A stretch of DNA of 64,000 nt from Hyphococcus sp. (GTDB taxonomy: Bacteria; Pseudomonadota; Alphaproteobacteria; Caulobacterales; Parvularculaceae): assembly GCA_021776335.1 (NCBI GenBank), contig JAJFGB010000007.1, positions 62,001 to 126,000 on the forward strand, read 5' to 3'. Shown here in pieces: positions 52,576 to 61,483 of the stretch (position 1 is its first letter; every line of letters begins with the position of its first letter). The position numbers were made by a program, and so were the translations under genes. Below the pieces are notes generated by a model, which saw nothing but the letters and a program-made list of their open reading frames with translations, ran no database searches and was not told the DNA's origin.

Positions 52576-53816
52576 CGAAGGGGCCGAATGCCGGCGCTGG
52601 TGTATTTTCACCTGTCGTTATAATTACGCTGATCATCGTCGGCGTGTTCACTTTTGCCGCCTTTGTCGTTTTGTCGGCTTATGCGCCTGCGCTTCGCGAT
52701 GGCAATGACGGCGGCGCGCATGCTCTGTCCAAAAGCGCGACCGGGTTCGCGGCGCTGCACAGTCTTCTGCGAGCAGCGGATAAGCCAACCATAATTCAAC
52801 GCAATATCTCATCTGAGATAACTGACGGCATCATTGTTTACACGCCGCCGTCATTTGAGGCGCTTGAGGCAGAACATTCGCTCGACCCCTATCAGATTAG
52901 TGCGATTATTTTGCCAAAGTGGCGCACCGGTCCAGATCCTTTCCGCGGCGGATGGGTTCGCAAATTAGGGACTATGAGCGACACAGATTTCACGTTCAGC
53001 GTCGGTGAGCAGGATTACACCGTCACGGTTGGGCGTCGGGAGAACGAACGCGATATCTTCCTGAAACCACGCGATGCATTTGGCGGCGCAATTATTGGCG
53101 GGCGAAGTACGCCACCGCTTGGGGCCATCGACCAGCTGCAGTTTTTTGAGCCAGGTGACGTGATCAAGCCAATTCTTATCGCCGACAGCAATACGATTCT
53201 TGTCGGCAAGCTGAAAGGCGAGGCGGTCTATCTGATCGCCGATCCCGACTTTTTTAACACGCATGGCCTCAGCGACCTCAAACGTGCGGAGCTTGCGTTT
53301 GCATTTTTTAACCACGTGCGCGTCGGAGGCCCTGTTTCCTTCGATGTTGCGCTTCACGGCATTGAGCGCAGCCGGAATATAATCCGGCTTGTCCTTGAGC
53401 CGCCACTCCTGGCAGTCTCGCTTTGCATCATGTTCACGACAGTCTTGTTGGCGTTCCGGGCGGCAGCCCGCTTCGGGCCAGCGCGCAGCGATGTGGCTGT
53501 TCATGAGTTTGGCAAGGCGGCGCTGGCCGACAATGCAGCGGCGCTGATGCGTATGGCGGGTCGTGAAGCCGAATTTGCGCCTCGCTATGCGGCCGTGATC
53601 AAACGCATGATCGCCCGTGCGATTGGCGCTCCTCGATTTCTCTCAGCGCAGGATCTTGATCAATTTATTGAGCGCGTTGTCGCCGCCAAAATGGAAAAAA
53701 TATCGTTTGCTGCGCTTGTTCGCAAAACACACGACATCAAAAGTCGTGAGGACCTTGTGAACATCGCTGAAAAACTATCCCGAGTGAAAAAGGAGATCGC
53801 CCGTGAACGTCTCTGA
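52572..53816 (+). CDS. DUF4350 domain membrane protein
   Basis: A 414-residue protein with an N-terminal helix (~12-38, VVIITLIIVGVFTFAAFVVL). A large external region containing the DUF4350 domain follows (SATGFAALHSLLRAADKPT ...), then a second helix near 275-295 and a cytoplasmic helical tail. DUF4350 resembles a GATase/ThuA-type Rossmann fold and is found only with MoxR/DUF58 partners as far as I know. Start ATG 52572 overlaps the DUF4129 stop; its end overlaps moxR by 14 bp. Confidence 0.8.
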   Translation: MTKGPNAGAGVFSPVVIITLIIVGVFTFAAFVVLSAYAPALRDGNDGGAHALSKSATGFAALHSLLRAADKPTIIQRNISSEITDGIIVYTPPSFEALEAEHSLDPYQISAIILPKWRTGPDPFRGGWVRKLGTMSDTDFTFSVGEQDYTVTVGRRENERDIFLKPRDAFGGAIIGGRSTPPLGAIDQLQFFEPGDVIKPILIADSNTILVGKLKGEAVYLIADPDFFNTHGLSDLKRAELAFAFFNHVRVGGPVSFDVALHGIERSRNIIRLVLEPPLLAVSLCIMFTTVLLAFRAAARFGPARSDVAVHEFGKAALADNAAALMRMAGREAEFAPRYAAVIKRMIARAIGAPRFLSAQDLDQFIERVVAAKMEKISFAALVRKTHDIKSREDLVNIAEKLSRVKKEIARERL

Positions 53817-54759
53817 CGTATCTAATTTAGCAGCCGCTATAAAAGCCGAAATTGGCAAGGCCATCGTTGGTCATGAAACAACGATCAATATGATGTTAAC
53901 GACGCTGCTTGCCGGTGGACATATACTGCTCGAGGGGCCGCCAGGAACTGCGAAGACATTTCTTGCGCGGAGCTTTGCTGGTGCGCTGGCATTAAAATAT
54001 AACCGCATTCAATTTACACCAGATCTGATGCCGGGCGATGTGATCGGGTCAAATATATTTGATTTTCAGTCTAGTGCGTTCAAATTGACCAAGGGGCCGG
54101 TGTTTACCGAGGTGCTTCTTGGCGATGAAATCAACCGGACTCCGCCCAAAACGCAGGCTGCGTTGCTTGAAGCGATGCAGGAGCGCGCCGTTACAATTGA
54201 TGGCGACACACACCGCCTCAGCGACCGGTTCATGGTTATTGCAACTCAAAACCCTATCGAGCAACAGGGCACCTATCCGTTGCCGGAAGCGCAGCTCGAT
54301 AGATTTTTGTTCAAACACATTCTTGGATATCCCAATCGCGAAGATGAATTGAAGATTGTCACAACGCAGAGCTTGCGGGCAAACGCTGCTGGCCCGGACG
54401 CCTTTGGTGTCGCTGCGGCGGTTGATGAAAAACAGATTACAGCCGCTGTGGATGCCGTGGCGAAAGTGCTCATTTCGCCTGAAATTGTTGACTATATTGT
54501 TAGCCTGGTGCGCGCGACGCGTGAATCGGCCGCTTTCTCCACCGGCGCGAGCCCGCGTGCCGCATCAATGATGGCCGCAGGTGTTCGCGCTTATGCCGCG
54601 CTTGAGGGGCGTGATTATGTCGTGCCCGACGATGTTAAAACACTGGTGCGGCCGACATTGCGGCATCGTGTAATTTTGTCGCCTACAGCGGAGATCGAGG
54701 GACGCAGTCCCGATGAGGCGCTGGAAGACGTCATTGAAAATATAGAGGCGCCGCGATGA
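53803..54759 (+). CDS. MoxR family AAA+ ATPase (second copy)
   Basis: A 318-residue MoxR ATPase: Walker A LEGPPGTAKTFLARS, Walker B VLLGDEINRTPP, sensor 1 ATQNPIEQQGTYPLPEAQ, arginine finger LDRFLFKH, sensor 2 around GASPRAASMM. It is clearly paralogous to the gene at 37299 but keeps the standard G-P-P-G-T-A-K-T loop where the first has G-A-P-G-L-A-K-T. It overlaps DUF4350 by 14 bp, so the two are tightly coupled. Confidence 0.94.
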   Translation: MNVSDVSNLAAAIKAEIGKAIVGHETTINMMLTTLLAGGHILLEGPPGTAKTFLARSFAGALALKYNRIQFTPDLMPGDVIGSNIFDFQSSAFKLTKGPVFTEVLLGDEINRTPPKTQAALLEAMQERAVTIDGDTHRLSDRFMVIATQNPIEQQGTYPLPEAQLDRFLFKHILGYPNREDELKIVTTQSLRANAAGPDAFGVAAAVDEKQITAAVDAVAKVLISPEIVDYIVSLVRATRESAAFSTGASPRAASMMAAGVRAYAALEGRDYVVPDDVKTLVRPTLRHRVILSPTAEIEGRSPDEALEDVIENIEAPR

Positions 54760-54802
54760 TGTCTGTATCCTGCGCATGGGCCAGGGTCCTGGTTAGCCCG
54801 CG

Positions 54803-56089
54803 ATGATTTATCCGACGCGACGCGCGATTGCTGTTTCCGTTGCAGGCGCCTGTCTCGCGCTTGTTGTTGCCGCGATAGCGCCGCCGCTGTGGACGATTGG
54901 GTTTCTTGGGATTGCCGCCGTTGCATGTCTATTGGCGGTTGATGTTCTTTTGTCGCCGAGAGCGAGAATGCTGAAGATTGACGACTATGCGCCAGCGCAG
55001 GCTTTTATTGGCCGTCCTACGGGTATTGATTTTGACGTATCTTTTCCCGACCGACCGAATATCGCCATCGAATCCAGGCTTCAGGCAAACGCATTATTGC
55101 AAGTTCATCAAGGTCACCAGGGGCATAGTTTCGAACTCGATCCGCATCGCCGCGGCCAAGGGGAAGTTCAGGCCTTGTGGTTGCGGTGGCGCGGCCCGCT
55201 TGGATTTGTCTGGAATCAGCATGTTCATGATGTTTCCCGAAACATTCCGATCATACCGGACACTAAAACGGTTGAAGAGCAGGCGATAAAGCTCCTTGTA
55301 CGTGACAATCTATTTGGCGCCAAGGCGCAAATAGATAAGGGCGAGGGGGCGGAATTTGACGCGCTGCGGGAGTTTCAACCCGGAATGGATACGCGATCCA
55401 TCGACTGGAAACAAACAGCGCGACACCGCAGCCTGTTAAGCAAAGAATTCAGGACTGAGAAAAATAATTCGATCATCTTCGCGATTGATACCGGCCGGTT
55501 GATGTGCGAGCCGGTCAACGGCGGCATTGCGCGCCTTGACCATGCGTTGAATGCTGCGCTTTTGATGACCTTTGTCAGCCTGAAGCTTGGTGATCGCGTC
55601 GGATTTTTTGGATTCGATGCAAAACCGCATCTGAAGACGGGCGTGGTTTCCGGCGCCCAGTCCTTCCACCTCTTGCGTCAGTTGACGGCGCAATTTGACT
55701 ACACCAACGAGGAAACGAATTATACTTTGGGTTTGACGGAGCTTGCGAACCATCTCGATCGGCGGACCTTAATTGTGGTTTTTACCGATTTCGCTGACAC
55801 GACAAGCGCTGAACTGATGCTCGCGAATTTGGGAACGTTGTTGAAGCGCCACCTGGTTGTTTTTATTGCATTTCGTGATGACGAACTGGAGGAGTTTATC
55901 AATGCGTCGCCGGAAGACGCTGAGGATGTCACCAAGGCTGTCATCGCCGACAATCTACTAAAAGAACGCGAGCGCGTGATATCTCAGCTTCAACATATGG
56001 GTATTCTTGTCGTTGATGCGCCAACTGACAGAATAGGCATCAGCCTGATAAACCAGTATCTTACCGTGAAAAGACGCAATCTTTTATGA
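54803..56089 (+). CDS. DUF58 domain membrane protein
   Basis: A 428-residue DUF58/vWA-like protein with two N-terminal helices (~8-50). The family core is EFDALREFQPGMDTRSIDW then KQTARHRSLLSKEFR (~190-225). A vWA-like fold follows (FAIDTGRLM, DRVGFFGFDAKPHL, TLIVVFTDFADTTSAELM). It is the membrane-bound counterpart of the soluble copy at 36381 and overlaps the SpoIIM gene by 4 bp. It presumably receives work from the MoxR hexamer. Confidence 0.9.
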   Translation: MIYPTRRAIAVSVAGACLALVVAAIAPPLWTIGFLGIAAVACLLAVDVLLSPRARMLKIDDYAPAQAFIGRPTGIDFDVSFPDRPNIAIESRLQANALLQVHQGHQGHSFELDPHRRGQGEVQALWLRWRGPLGFVWNQHVHDVSRNIPIIPDTKTVEEQAIKLLVRDNLFGAKAQIDKGEGAEFDALREFQPGMDTRSIDWKQTARHRSLLSKEFRTEKNNSIIFAIDTGRLMCEPVNGGIARLDHALNAALLMTFVSLKLGDRVGFFGFDAKPHLKTGVVSGAQSFHLLRQLTAQFDYTNEETNYTLGLTELANHLDRRTLIVVFTDFADTTSAELMLANLGTLLKRHLVVFIAFRDDELEEFINASPEDAEDVTKAVIADNLLKERERVISQLQHMGILVVDAPTDRIGISLINQYLTVKRRNLL

Positions 56090-57099
56090 CAGGCGAAGAA
56101 ACAGAAACAATCAGGCTTCGAAGCCGAAAATTTCGCGTTGAACGGGAAGCCGATTGGCAAAAGCTCGAAACGCTCCTTGATCGCGCTTTGTCTCGTTCTG
56201 CCAAGGCGCTCGATAGCAGTGAGCTTCTTGAATTGCCTCGCGCTTATCGTTCCACGCTGTCGGCATTATCGGTCGCACGTGAAACGTCGTTGGATAAAGA
56301 CCTCATTGGTTATCTGGAAAGTCTTTGCACGCGCGCGTATTTTTTCATTTATGGAACGCGCTCAACGTTTCAGGAGAGAGTAGCGCAGTTTTTTACTCGG
56401 GATTGGCCGCGGGCGGTTCGGTCGATTTGGCGCGAAACTGCGATGTCAGCTTTCATCACAGTGATATCGATGTTTGCAGCGTTCATGTTGACGCAGAGCG
56501 ATCCGGATTGGTTTTACTCTTTTATGCCGGCCGATCTCGCAGGGGACAGAACGCCCGCAGCATCAACGGAAAGTCTGCGCAGCGGCCTTTATGATAGTGG
56601 CGATGATACAGGGCTATCTGTCTTTGCAGCTTCACTTTTTACGCATAATGCGCGCATCGCCATTTTTGCATTTGCGCTTGGCTTTGCTTTTTGCGTTCCG
56701 ACAGTATTGCTGCTGGCTTACAATGGATGCGTTCTTGGCGCGTTCATCGCGCTTTATGCCGAGCGCGGGCTTGGATTTGAGCTTGGCGGCTGGCTGCTTA
56801 TTCATGGGGTCACAGAACTCTTTGCGATCATACTCGCGGGCGCGGCCGGGTTAAAAATAGGCTGGACGGTTATTAGTCCCGGCGAGGCGACCCGCCTCAC
56901 GGCGGCGGCAGAAGCTGGGAAGTCAGCGTCGATGGTGCTCGCAGGCGTGGTTGTCATGCTGGCAATTGCCGGATTGCTGGAGGGATTTGGGCGCCAGCTC
57001 ATAACACAAGACTTCATTCGTTATTTGATCGCCGCAGCATCAGCTTTTGTGTGGGGTGTCTATTTTTATGGCAGGAATTTTCAAGTGAGCGTGCGATGA
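56086..57099 (+). CDS. Stage II sporulation protein M (SpoIIM) family membrane protein
   Basis: A 337-residue protein with about five or six membrane helices in residues ~125-330 and a cytoplasmic N-terminal ~110 residues. Family marks include NARIAIFAFALGFAFCVPTVLLLAYNG-type residues split across a helix, and ELGGWLLIHGVTELFAIILAGAAG. In Bacillus SpoIIM helps digest septal peptidoglycan. In non-sporulating bacteria the family accompanies RDD and MoxR genes with unknown job. ATGA overlaps link it to both neighbours. Confidence 0.85.
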   Translation: MTGEETETIRLRSRKFRVEREADWQKLETLLDRALSRSAKALDSSELLELPRAYRSTLSALSVARETSLDKDLIGYLESLCTRAYFFIYGTRSTFQERVAQFFTRDWPRAVRSIWRETAMSAFITVISMFAAFMLTQSDPDWFYSFMPADLAGDRTPAASTESLRSGLYDSGDDTGLSVFAASLFTHNARIAIFAFALGFAFCVPTVLLLAYNGCVLGAFIALYAERGLGFELGGWLLIHGVTELFAIILAGAAGLKIGWTVISPGEATRLTAAAEAGKSASMVLAGVVVMLAIAGLLEGFGRQLITQDFIRYLIAAASAFVWGVYFYGRNFQVSVR

Positions 57100-57980
57100 G
57101 TGATGCAAGCATCGGCGCGTCTCAGGCGTTTGCCGAACGACCCAAGCTGCAAAGAAAACTTGTGACTCCCGAAGGGATTGATCTGCGTCTTCAATTGGCG
57201 GACGCCAGTGAGCGGGCGAGTGCATTTTGCCTCGATGTGTTTTTTATTGTCCTGGCGCTTTTTGCGGCGACGCTACTCCTTGCTCTGGTTGGGGTTTCGA
57301 CATCTACATCTGAGGCAGCGACGGTTCTTTGGCTGATAAGCTTCTTCTTGCTTCGGGTGTTTTATTTTACTTTTTTTGAAGTTGGACCACGCGCTGCAAC
57401 GCCGGGCAAGCGAATGCTGGGCATCAGGGTAGCGCCACGCAATGGCGGTCGTTTAACGGCGGAAGCGATTTTTGCTAGAAATGCCATGCGTGAACTTGAA
57501 GTTTTTGTACCGCTTACATTTATCGCATCCAATGCGGCCGACAGCATTGACGGTTGGATCATTTTTGCCGGCTTTGTATGGGGCGGTATATTTGCGTTTT
57601 TTCCGCTTTTCAATCGAGACAGGCTCCGGCCGGGCGACATCATTGCCGGGACCTGGGTCGTCAAAGCGCCGAAGAAAGAATTGCAGGCGGACATCGCGCA
57701 TTCGGGGGAAAAAGAGCTGTCAGCCTATGTTTTCACCAAGCAGGAGTTGGATGCCTATGGCGTGCATGAACTCCATTTGCTGGAAGATGTTTTGCGACAG
57801 CGTGAAGCTGAGGTGATGGCGCTGGTTGCGGAACGTATTCGCAATAAGATCAAGCGATCTGTGTCGGATGATGAGGAAGACCCGAGATTTCTTGATGCGT
57901 ATTACACGGCGTTGCGTCAGCGCCTCGAAACACGGCTCCTTTATGGCATCCGCCGGCGCGACAAAACCGATTTGCGTTAA
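57096..57980 (+). CDS. RDD family membrane protein
   Basis: A 294-residue protein. The RDD domain covers ~25-200 with three or four helices; the usual Arg-Asp-Asp element appears as DASERASAFCLDVFFIVL and later FNRDRLRPGDIIAGTWVV. A charged cytoplasmic tail of ~90 residues follows (Glu/Arg-rich, LLEDVLRQREAEVMALVAE), longer than in minimal RDD proteins. ATG 57096 overlaps the SpoIIM stop; the open frame to 57051 is not used. Last gene of the operon. Confidence 0.85.
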   Translation: MSDASIGASQAFAERPKLQRKLVTPEGIDLRLQLADASERASAFCLDVFFIVLALFAATLLLALVGVSTSTSEAATVLWLISFFLLRVFYFTFFEVGPRAATPGKRMLGIRVAPRNGGRLTAEAIFARNAMRELEVFVPLTFIASNAADSIDGWIIFAGFVWGGIFAFFPLFNRDRLRPGDIIAGTWVVKAPKKELQADIAHSGEKELSAYVFTKQELDAYGVHELHLLEDVLRQREAEVMALVAERIRNKIKRSVSDDEEDPRFLDAYYTALRQRLETRLLYGIRRRDKTDLR

Positions 57981-57985
57981 GCGTA

Positions 57986-58720
57986 CTAGTCGAACGCGGC
58001 GGCAAGCGCATCAGCGCCGATACCCTCTTTGGATTTGCGCAGCTCAAAGTAGATCGCTGAAACGCCGGCGGCGCCAACCATTGTTACTGTGACCGTCACG
58101 AGAGCGTTTAAAATTCCTATAACGAAACCGCCTGCGCCCATGCTGCTGCCGACTAAACCGTCGGCAAAGATACCAGTCGGGACCATCACGATAACGCTGA
58201 TCAGGACGTAAACGATCACATAGATGACTGCGAGGCCGAAAATTCCCCAGCGACTGCCTTTGGTCAGCTCACGGCTTCTCCCGAAGGACTCCAAAATACC
58301 GGTGTTCTCCACCACTCTGGCGGGAACGGCAACGATCCACATGATCGAGAGAATAATGCCGGGCACGAGTAAAAGAATCATTCCAGCCCAGACACCCAAC
58401 GCCATGAGAATTGCAATGGCCAGAAGCGGCAGAAAGTGCTTAAGCCCTGTTGACAGGCAGTCGCCGAATTTTGCGCGCCCGCCGTTAAAATCAACCACCG
58501 CGCCATGTATCAACGCCCCTTGCAAAATGTAAGCGCTGACAAAACTGATCAGTCCACCTAAGATTCCGGCAGCGGCGAAAGCGCCGGTCTCGAGATCTGC
58601 TAATCCGATGAGAAAGGCGGGTACACCCGCCAGGGTCGCCGACAATGCGAAGAACACGCCAAAATTGCGGCTGATAGCGCCAAAGGTGCGCGTCGCGACC
58701 TCTGAAATCCGAAATTCCAT
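57986..58720 (-). CDS. Multi-pass membrane protein (YciC/GDPD-membrane-domain-like)
   Basis: A 244-residue hydrophobic protein with about six helices. A central stretch LVPGIILSIMWIVAVPARVVE-like, then SFGRSRELTKGS, is typical of the YciC/GDPD-membrane-domain group, whose role is unknown. A similar SWRLTKGN stretch occurs in the protein at 321-1244. It converges with the RDD gene only 5 bp away. Its start has AAAGGAG upstream. Confidence 0.75.
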   Translation of the reverse strand: MEFRISEVATRTFGAISRNFGVFFALSATLAGVPAFLIGLADLETGAFAAAGILGGLISFVSAYILQGALIHGAVVDFNGGRAKFGDCLSTGLKHFLPLLAIAILMALGVWAGMILLLVPGIILSIMWIVAVPARVVENTGILESFGRSRELTKGSRWGIFGLAVIYVIVYVLISVIVMVPTGIFADGLVGSSMGAGGFVIGILNALVTVTVTMVGAAGVSAIYFELRKSKEGIGADALAAAFD

Positions 58721-58991
58721 AACGTGTGCCTTTCAAAGGAGTCTGCAGGAAAGGAGTGCTGGCTGCGATGGTCAGCTTAGGCTCTTTTGCCTAGGGGTAA
58801 AAAGTAACGCTGTGTATGTAAAGCATCCAAAGACGGCTGCGCGTCATAAGCCCCGGTGACGTTGATTTGGGTGGATAGTTTTAGCGCTGCCACTCTCCCC
58901 ATCGGCGCAACTGTGTGATAATATCCGAGCCGTCGCATGTTAAGCCCACGTTGTAGTATAAGCGAACGCAAGTGCGACATGGAGGATCTTT

Positions 58992-59720
58992 TTGGGAAGT
59001 CCATCCGGAATTGCGGACACCATAAAAGCGATTGATGCGATAGAGCGTCACACGAATCCTAGAAGCGTTGTCAATGAGTTTGGTGTTTACGCACGATCAT
59101 TCGGTTTTTCGTCCGTTGCTATGGGCCAGATAGACAATCCGGCATTCGCGCATAAGCCGTCGAGAATTCACCTTAGCACTTGGCCAAGCGACTGGGCGGA
59201 ATATTGGGTAAAAAACAATCTGGTCGTTTCAGACCCGGTTGCCAGAATGGCGTTGTCGCGGGACGAGCCATTTTGCTGGACTGATGCGTTTGAGCGGTAT
59301 GGAGAATACGCCAGAGCACACCGTAATATGAATAATGAATTTGGTTTGAATGACGGTTTTGCCATTCCCATCCATACAGGCGCAGGCCCTCCCGGGTGTG
59401 TTTCATTGGGGTGTGAGAAATTTGATCTCGACCCGGCGCAATTGTCGTCGATACACGTAGTAGCAACGCATTGCTATGTTATGCTTGAAAAATTGTTTGG
59501 CGTATCGAAGAATGAAGAAGTTGCGAACCTGACACACCGAGAATCTGAAATCTTGCATTTTGTGGCGGCAGGTAAAACCAATTGGGAAATTGGCAGTATT
59601 CTATCAATTAGCGAGTATCATGTTCGTGATTGTTTGAAGAGTGTCTCAAAAAAGCTCAACACGGTTGGTCGTGCGCATTCCGTCGCTACCGCTGTGCGCG
59701 AAAAACTGATTTTTCCATAA
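58992..59720 (+). CDS. LuxR-family quorum-sensing receptor/regulator
   Basis: A 242-residue acyl-homoserine-lactone-responsive regulator. The autoinducer-binding domain (~15-165) has the expected pocket residues W68, Y71, D81, P82 and W96 (WPSDWAEYW, SDPVAR, CWTDAF). The LuxR helix-turn-helix lies at ~175-235 (LTHRESEILHFVAAGKTNWEI, SEYHVRDCLKSVSKKLNT). Start is TTG 58992 with GGAGG (58981-58985) at ideal spacing. It converges with luxI 22 bp away. The likely operator is the palindrome at 60495-60510. Confidence 0.93.
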   Translation: MGSPSGIADTIKAIDAIERHTNPRSVVNEFGVYARSFGFSSVAMGQIDNPAFAHKPSRIHLSTWPSDWAEYWVKNNLVVSDPVARMALSRDEPFCWTDAFERYGEYARAHRNMNNEFGLNDGFAIPIHTGAGPPGCVSLGCEKFDLDPAQLSSIHVVATHCYVMLEKLFGVSKNEEVANLTHRESEILHFVAAGKTNWEIGSILSISEYHVRDCLKSVSKKLNTVGRAHSVATAVREKLIFP

Positions 59721-59742
59721 CAATTGGATGTGCAGCCTGTGT

Positions 59743-60432
59743 TTATGCAGCGATTGGCGGATTAGTGATCGCCGCCTTTACGCGATTCATCGCGGGTTGG
59801 TCCTTCCAACTAACGCGTGACGACAGATGCGGTTCATCGCGTGTCAGACGAAAGGCATCGCGGAGGTTTTTCAGCCCCTCTGGGGTCATTGCGGATTGCG
59901 CTGCGATATAGGTGGCATTGTCTTCTTCAAAGTAGCACGGCGCCCCCAACGGTCTTGTTTTCCAATATTTTATGGTGCGGGCGTAGCTGTTCATATAACC
60001 CAAAAAAGTCACATGAGTGATGTTCGCCTCAAGGCAAAATTTGTTGATGGCCGCAGGAATTCTGGCCCTGACCGCTTGTTGATCTTCTTTCGTCATCGCC
60101 CGGTGATCGACGATGTATCGTGAAAATTCATAGATTGAATTGGACCGCGGTAGTCTTTCGCTGACGCACCGTTCGTGGAAGACTTCGCTGAGTAAATGGG
60201 GTTTTGTTGTTGGATTCAATCGACCGCAGGCAAGCGCTTTTGTTTCTGAGGCGTCAAGGCAAATAAAATATATCGTGTCGTCTGTATCGAAGTCATCTTT
60301 GTCATAACCTGGTTTTATGCCGGGGATGTTCCAGCCCCATTGTTCTACAGCCACGCGATACCGCATTTTATGCATATCATCGAGAATGTCCTCATAAAAT
60401 GAGGCGTTTTCCCGGGAGACAATTTCCACCAT
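59743..60432 (-). CDS. Acyl-homoserine-lactone synthase (LuxI family)
   Basis: A 229-residue autoinducer synthase joining an acyl-ACP with SAM to give an AHL. Key residues are in MRYRV (R24, R26), WGW (W34), YDKDDFDTDD (Asp pair), ACGRLNPT (Arg) and IYEFSRYIVD (Glu, Arg). The position after RxxV that is usually Phe is Ala (RYRVAVEQ). At 229 residues it is slightly long, with a C-terminal tail of ~20. The signal's acyl chain cannot be predicted. It lies convergent to luxR and divergent from 60600; the lux-box-like palindrome is 63 bp before its start. Confidence 0.93.
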   Translation of the reverse strand: MVEIVSRENASFYEDILDDMHKMRYRVAVEQWGWNIPGIKPGYDKDDFDTDDTIYFICLDASETKALACGRLNPTTKPHLLSEVFHERCVSERLPRSNSIYEFSRYIVDHRAMTKEDQQAVRARIPAAINKFCLEANITHVTFLGYMNSYARTIKYWKTRPLGAPCYFEEDNATYIAAQSAMTPEGLKNLRDAFRLTRDEPHLSSRVSWKDQPAMNRVKAAITNPPIAA

Positions 60433-60494
60433 TGCTTGTTCTCCTTGCGTATTACACGGCAGCGAATGTGGATTGTCTGTGCAGGATTGTGATC

Positions 60495-60510
60495 CCCTAC
60501 ATTTGTAGGG
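60495..60510. promoter_or_regulatory. lux-box-like palindrome between luxI and the divergent unknown gene
   Basis: CCCTACA and TGTAGGG flank a TT spacer, giving a perfect 16-bp palindrome in the 167-bp divergent region. The site is 63 bp from the luxI start and 90 bp from the start at 60600. Its size, symmetry and CTRCA-like half-sites match LuxR-family operators (lux boxes). One site could activate both genes. Confidence 0.75.
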
Positions 60511-60599
60511 ATTGCTGTTCTGGAAGTTTCCGCTCCAACTCGGCGATGGTTTTTCGATAAATTTTTAAGGCGCAATTTTGTGCGAAAGTTGAGGAAATC

Positions 60600-61289
60600 A
60601 TGCAGTTAGCTTTAGCCATCAGCCAGATTGATCCACGCCATGATGATCTGTTGTCGTCCAATGACGGCCGCGTAACAGCGCTGATAGACGCTTCGCGTGT
60701 TTGTGAATTTGATTCAGCGGCGCTCGATAGTGCGTTGGAAGAATATGAAGCGGGCGACCTTCATTTCAGGCGCAGCTTTGAAGACAAATCTTCACAGAAC
60801 GTGTCCTTTAATGTGATGCCCAGTCAAAATGTCAGTGAAAGCTTGACGCCAAACCAATACAGCGTGGGCAGACGGATCGCCCGCGTCGTCTTTAATCGTG
60901 ATTATGAAACAGAAATGGAAAAAAGCCCTTCACATATGGTTTTTCTGTCAGCATTGGTGCAGTGGCAGAAGCTGATTTATCTGGTGATGTGTGAGGAGCA
61001 CGGGGTTGACTACAACCCCAATGGAAAAGAGATCTTCAAAATCTGGCCTACGGATGTGCGGTGTTGCTTGCCCGTGCTGGTGACCGATGAGGAGGGTTTG
61101 CACCAGGACACTGTGCTTTTTAAGCATGAGAGCGTCGCCAAAAACAAATGGAATATTGAGGCTTTCTCCACGGTCAATTCCAAGCTGGGGTTTCTGGCGC
61201 GTGCTTCGGTTTACAAAATTGCGTCAGACGGCGAAGACCAAAGCAAATCGTCGCGCCGGCCGCGTCGTGCGCGCGCTGCTCATCGCTAG
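60600..61289 (+). CDS. Protein of unknown family, probable quorum-sensing target
   Basis: A 229-residue soluble protein, rich in acidic residues in its first half, with a basic tail (SSRRPRRARAAHR). I recognise no domain. Visible elements are NQYSVGRRIARVVFNRDYETEME, a hydrophobic stretch HMVFLSALVQWQKLIYLVMCEEHGVDY, and WPTDVRCCLPVLVTDEE with adjacent cysteines. TTGAGG lies upstream of ATG 60600. It is divergent from luxI and shares the lux-box region, so it is probably induced with the autoinducer synthase. A 19-bp hairpin 30 bp after its stop may end the transcript. Confidence 0.7.
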   Translation: MQLALAISQIDPRHDDLLSSNDGRVTALIDASRVCEFDSAALDSALEEYEAGDLHFRRSFEDKSSQNVSFNVMPSQNVSESLTPNQYSVGRRIARVVFNRDYETEMEKSPSHMVFLSALVQWQKLIYLVMCEEHGVDYNPNGKEIFKIWPTDVRCCLPVLVTDEEGLHQDTVLFKHESVAKNKWNIEAFSTVNSKLGFLARASVYKIASDGEDQSKSSRRPRRARAAHR

Positions 61290-61318
61290 GCTGGTTTTCA
61301 GAGATCGAAGGTTTTATT

Positions 61319-61359
61319 TTCAACCCTGTATGGCGGCAAAGCCGCCATACAGGGTTGAA
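61319..61359. terminator. 19-bp perfect hairpin after the quorum-sensing target gene
   Basis: Arms 61319-61337 and 61341-61359 are exact reverse complements around an AAA loop. No T-run follows on the plus strand. On the minus strand GAAAATAAAA follows, so it is not a classic terminator in either direction. It may act as a bidirectional end structure or a REP-like palindrome. The arm's CAACCCTGT recurs at 61475-61483, just beyond the mucR stop. Confidence 0.5.
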
Positions 61360-61483
61360 TGAGCTGCGAACAAAAGATTGCTTCGTAAAGCCTGACACAG
61401 AAAAGATGTATCCGGCTATTCGCTTCGTGCGATAAATCAAAATGCGAGGCTAAAATGCCGACCCTAAATTATCTCAACCCTGT

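Noticed and set aside
61319-61359. Terminal inverted repeat of an insertion sequence
   Set aside because: The two arms lie back to back with a 3-nt loop and no transposase, so they form a hairpin and not the ends of an element.
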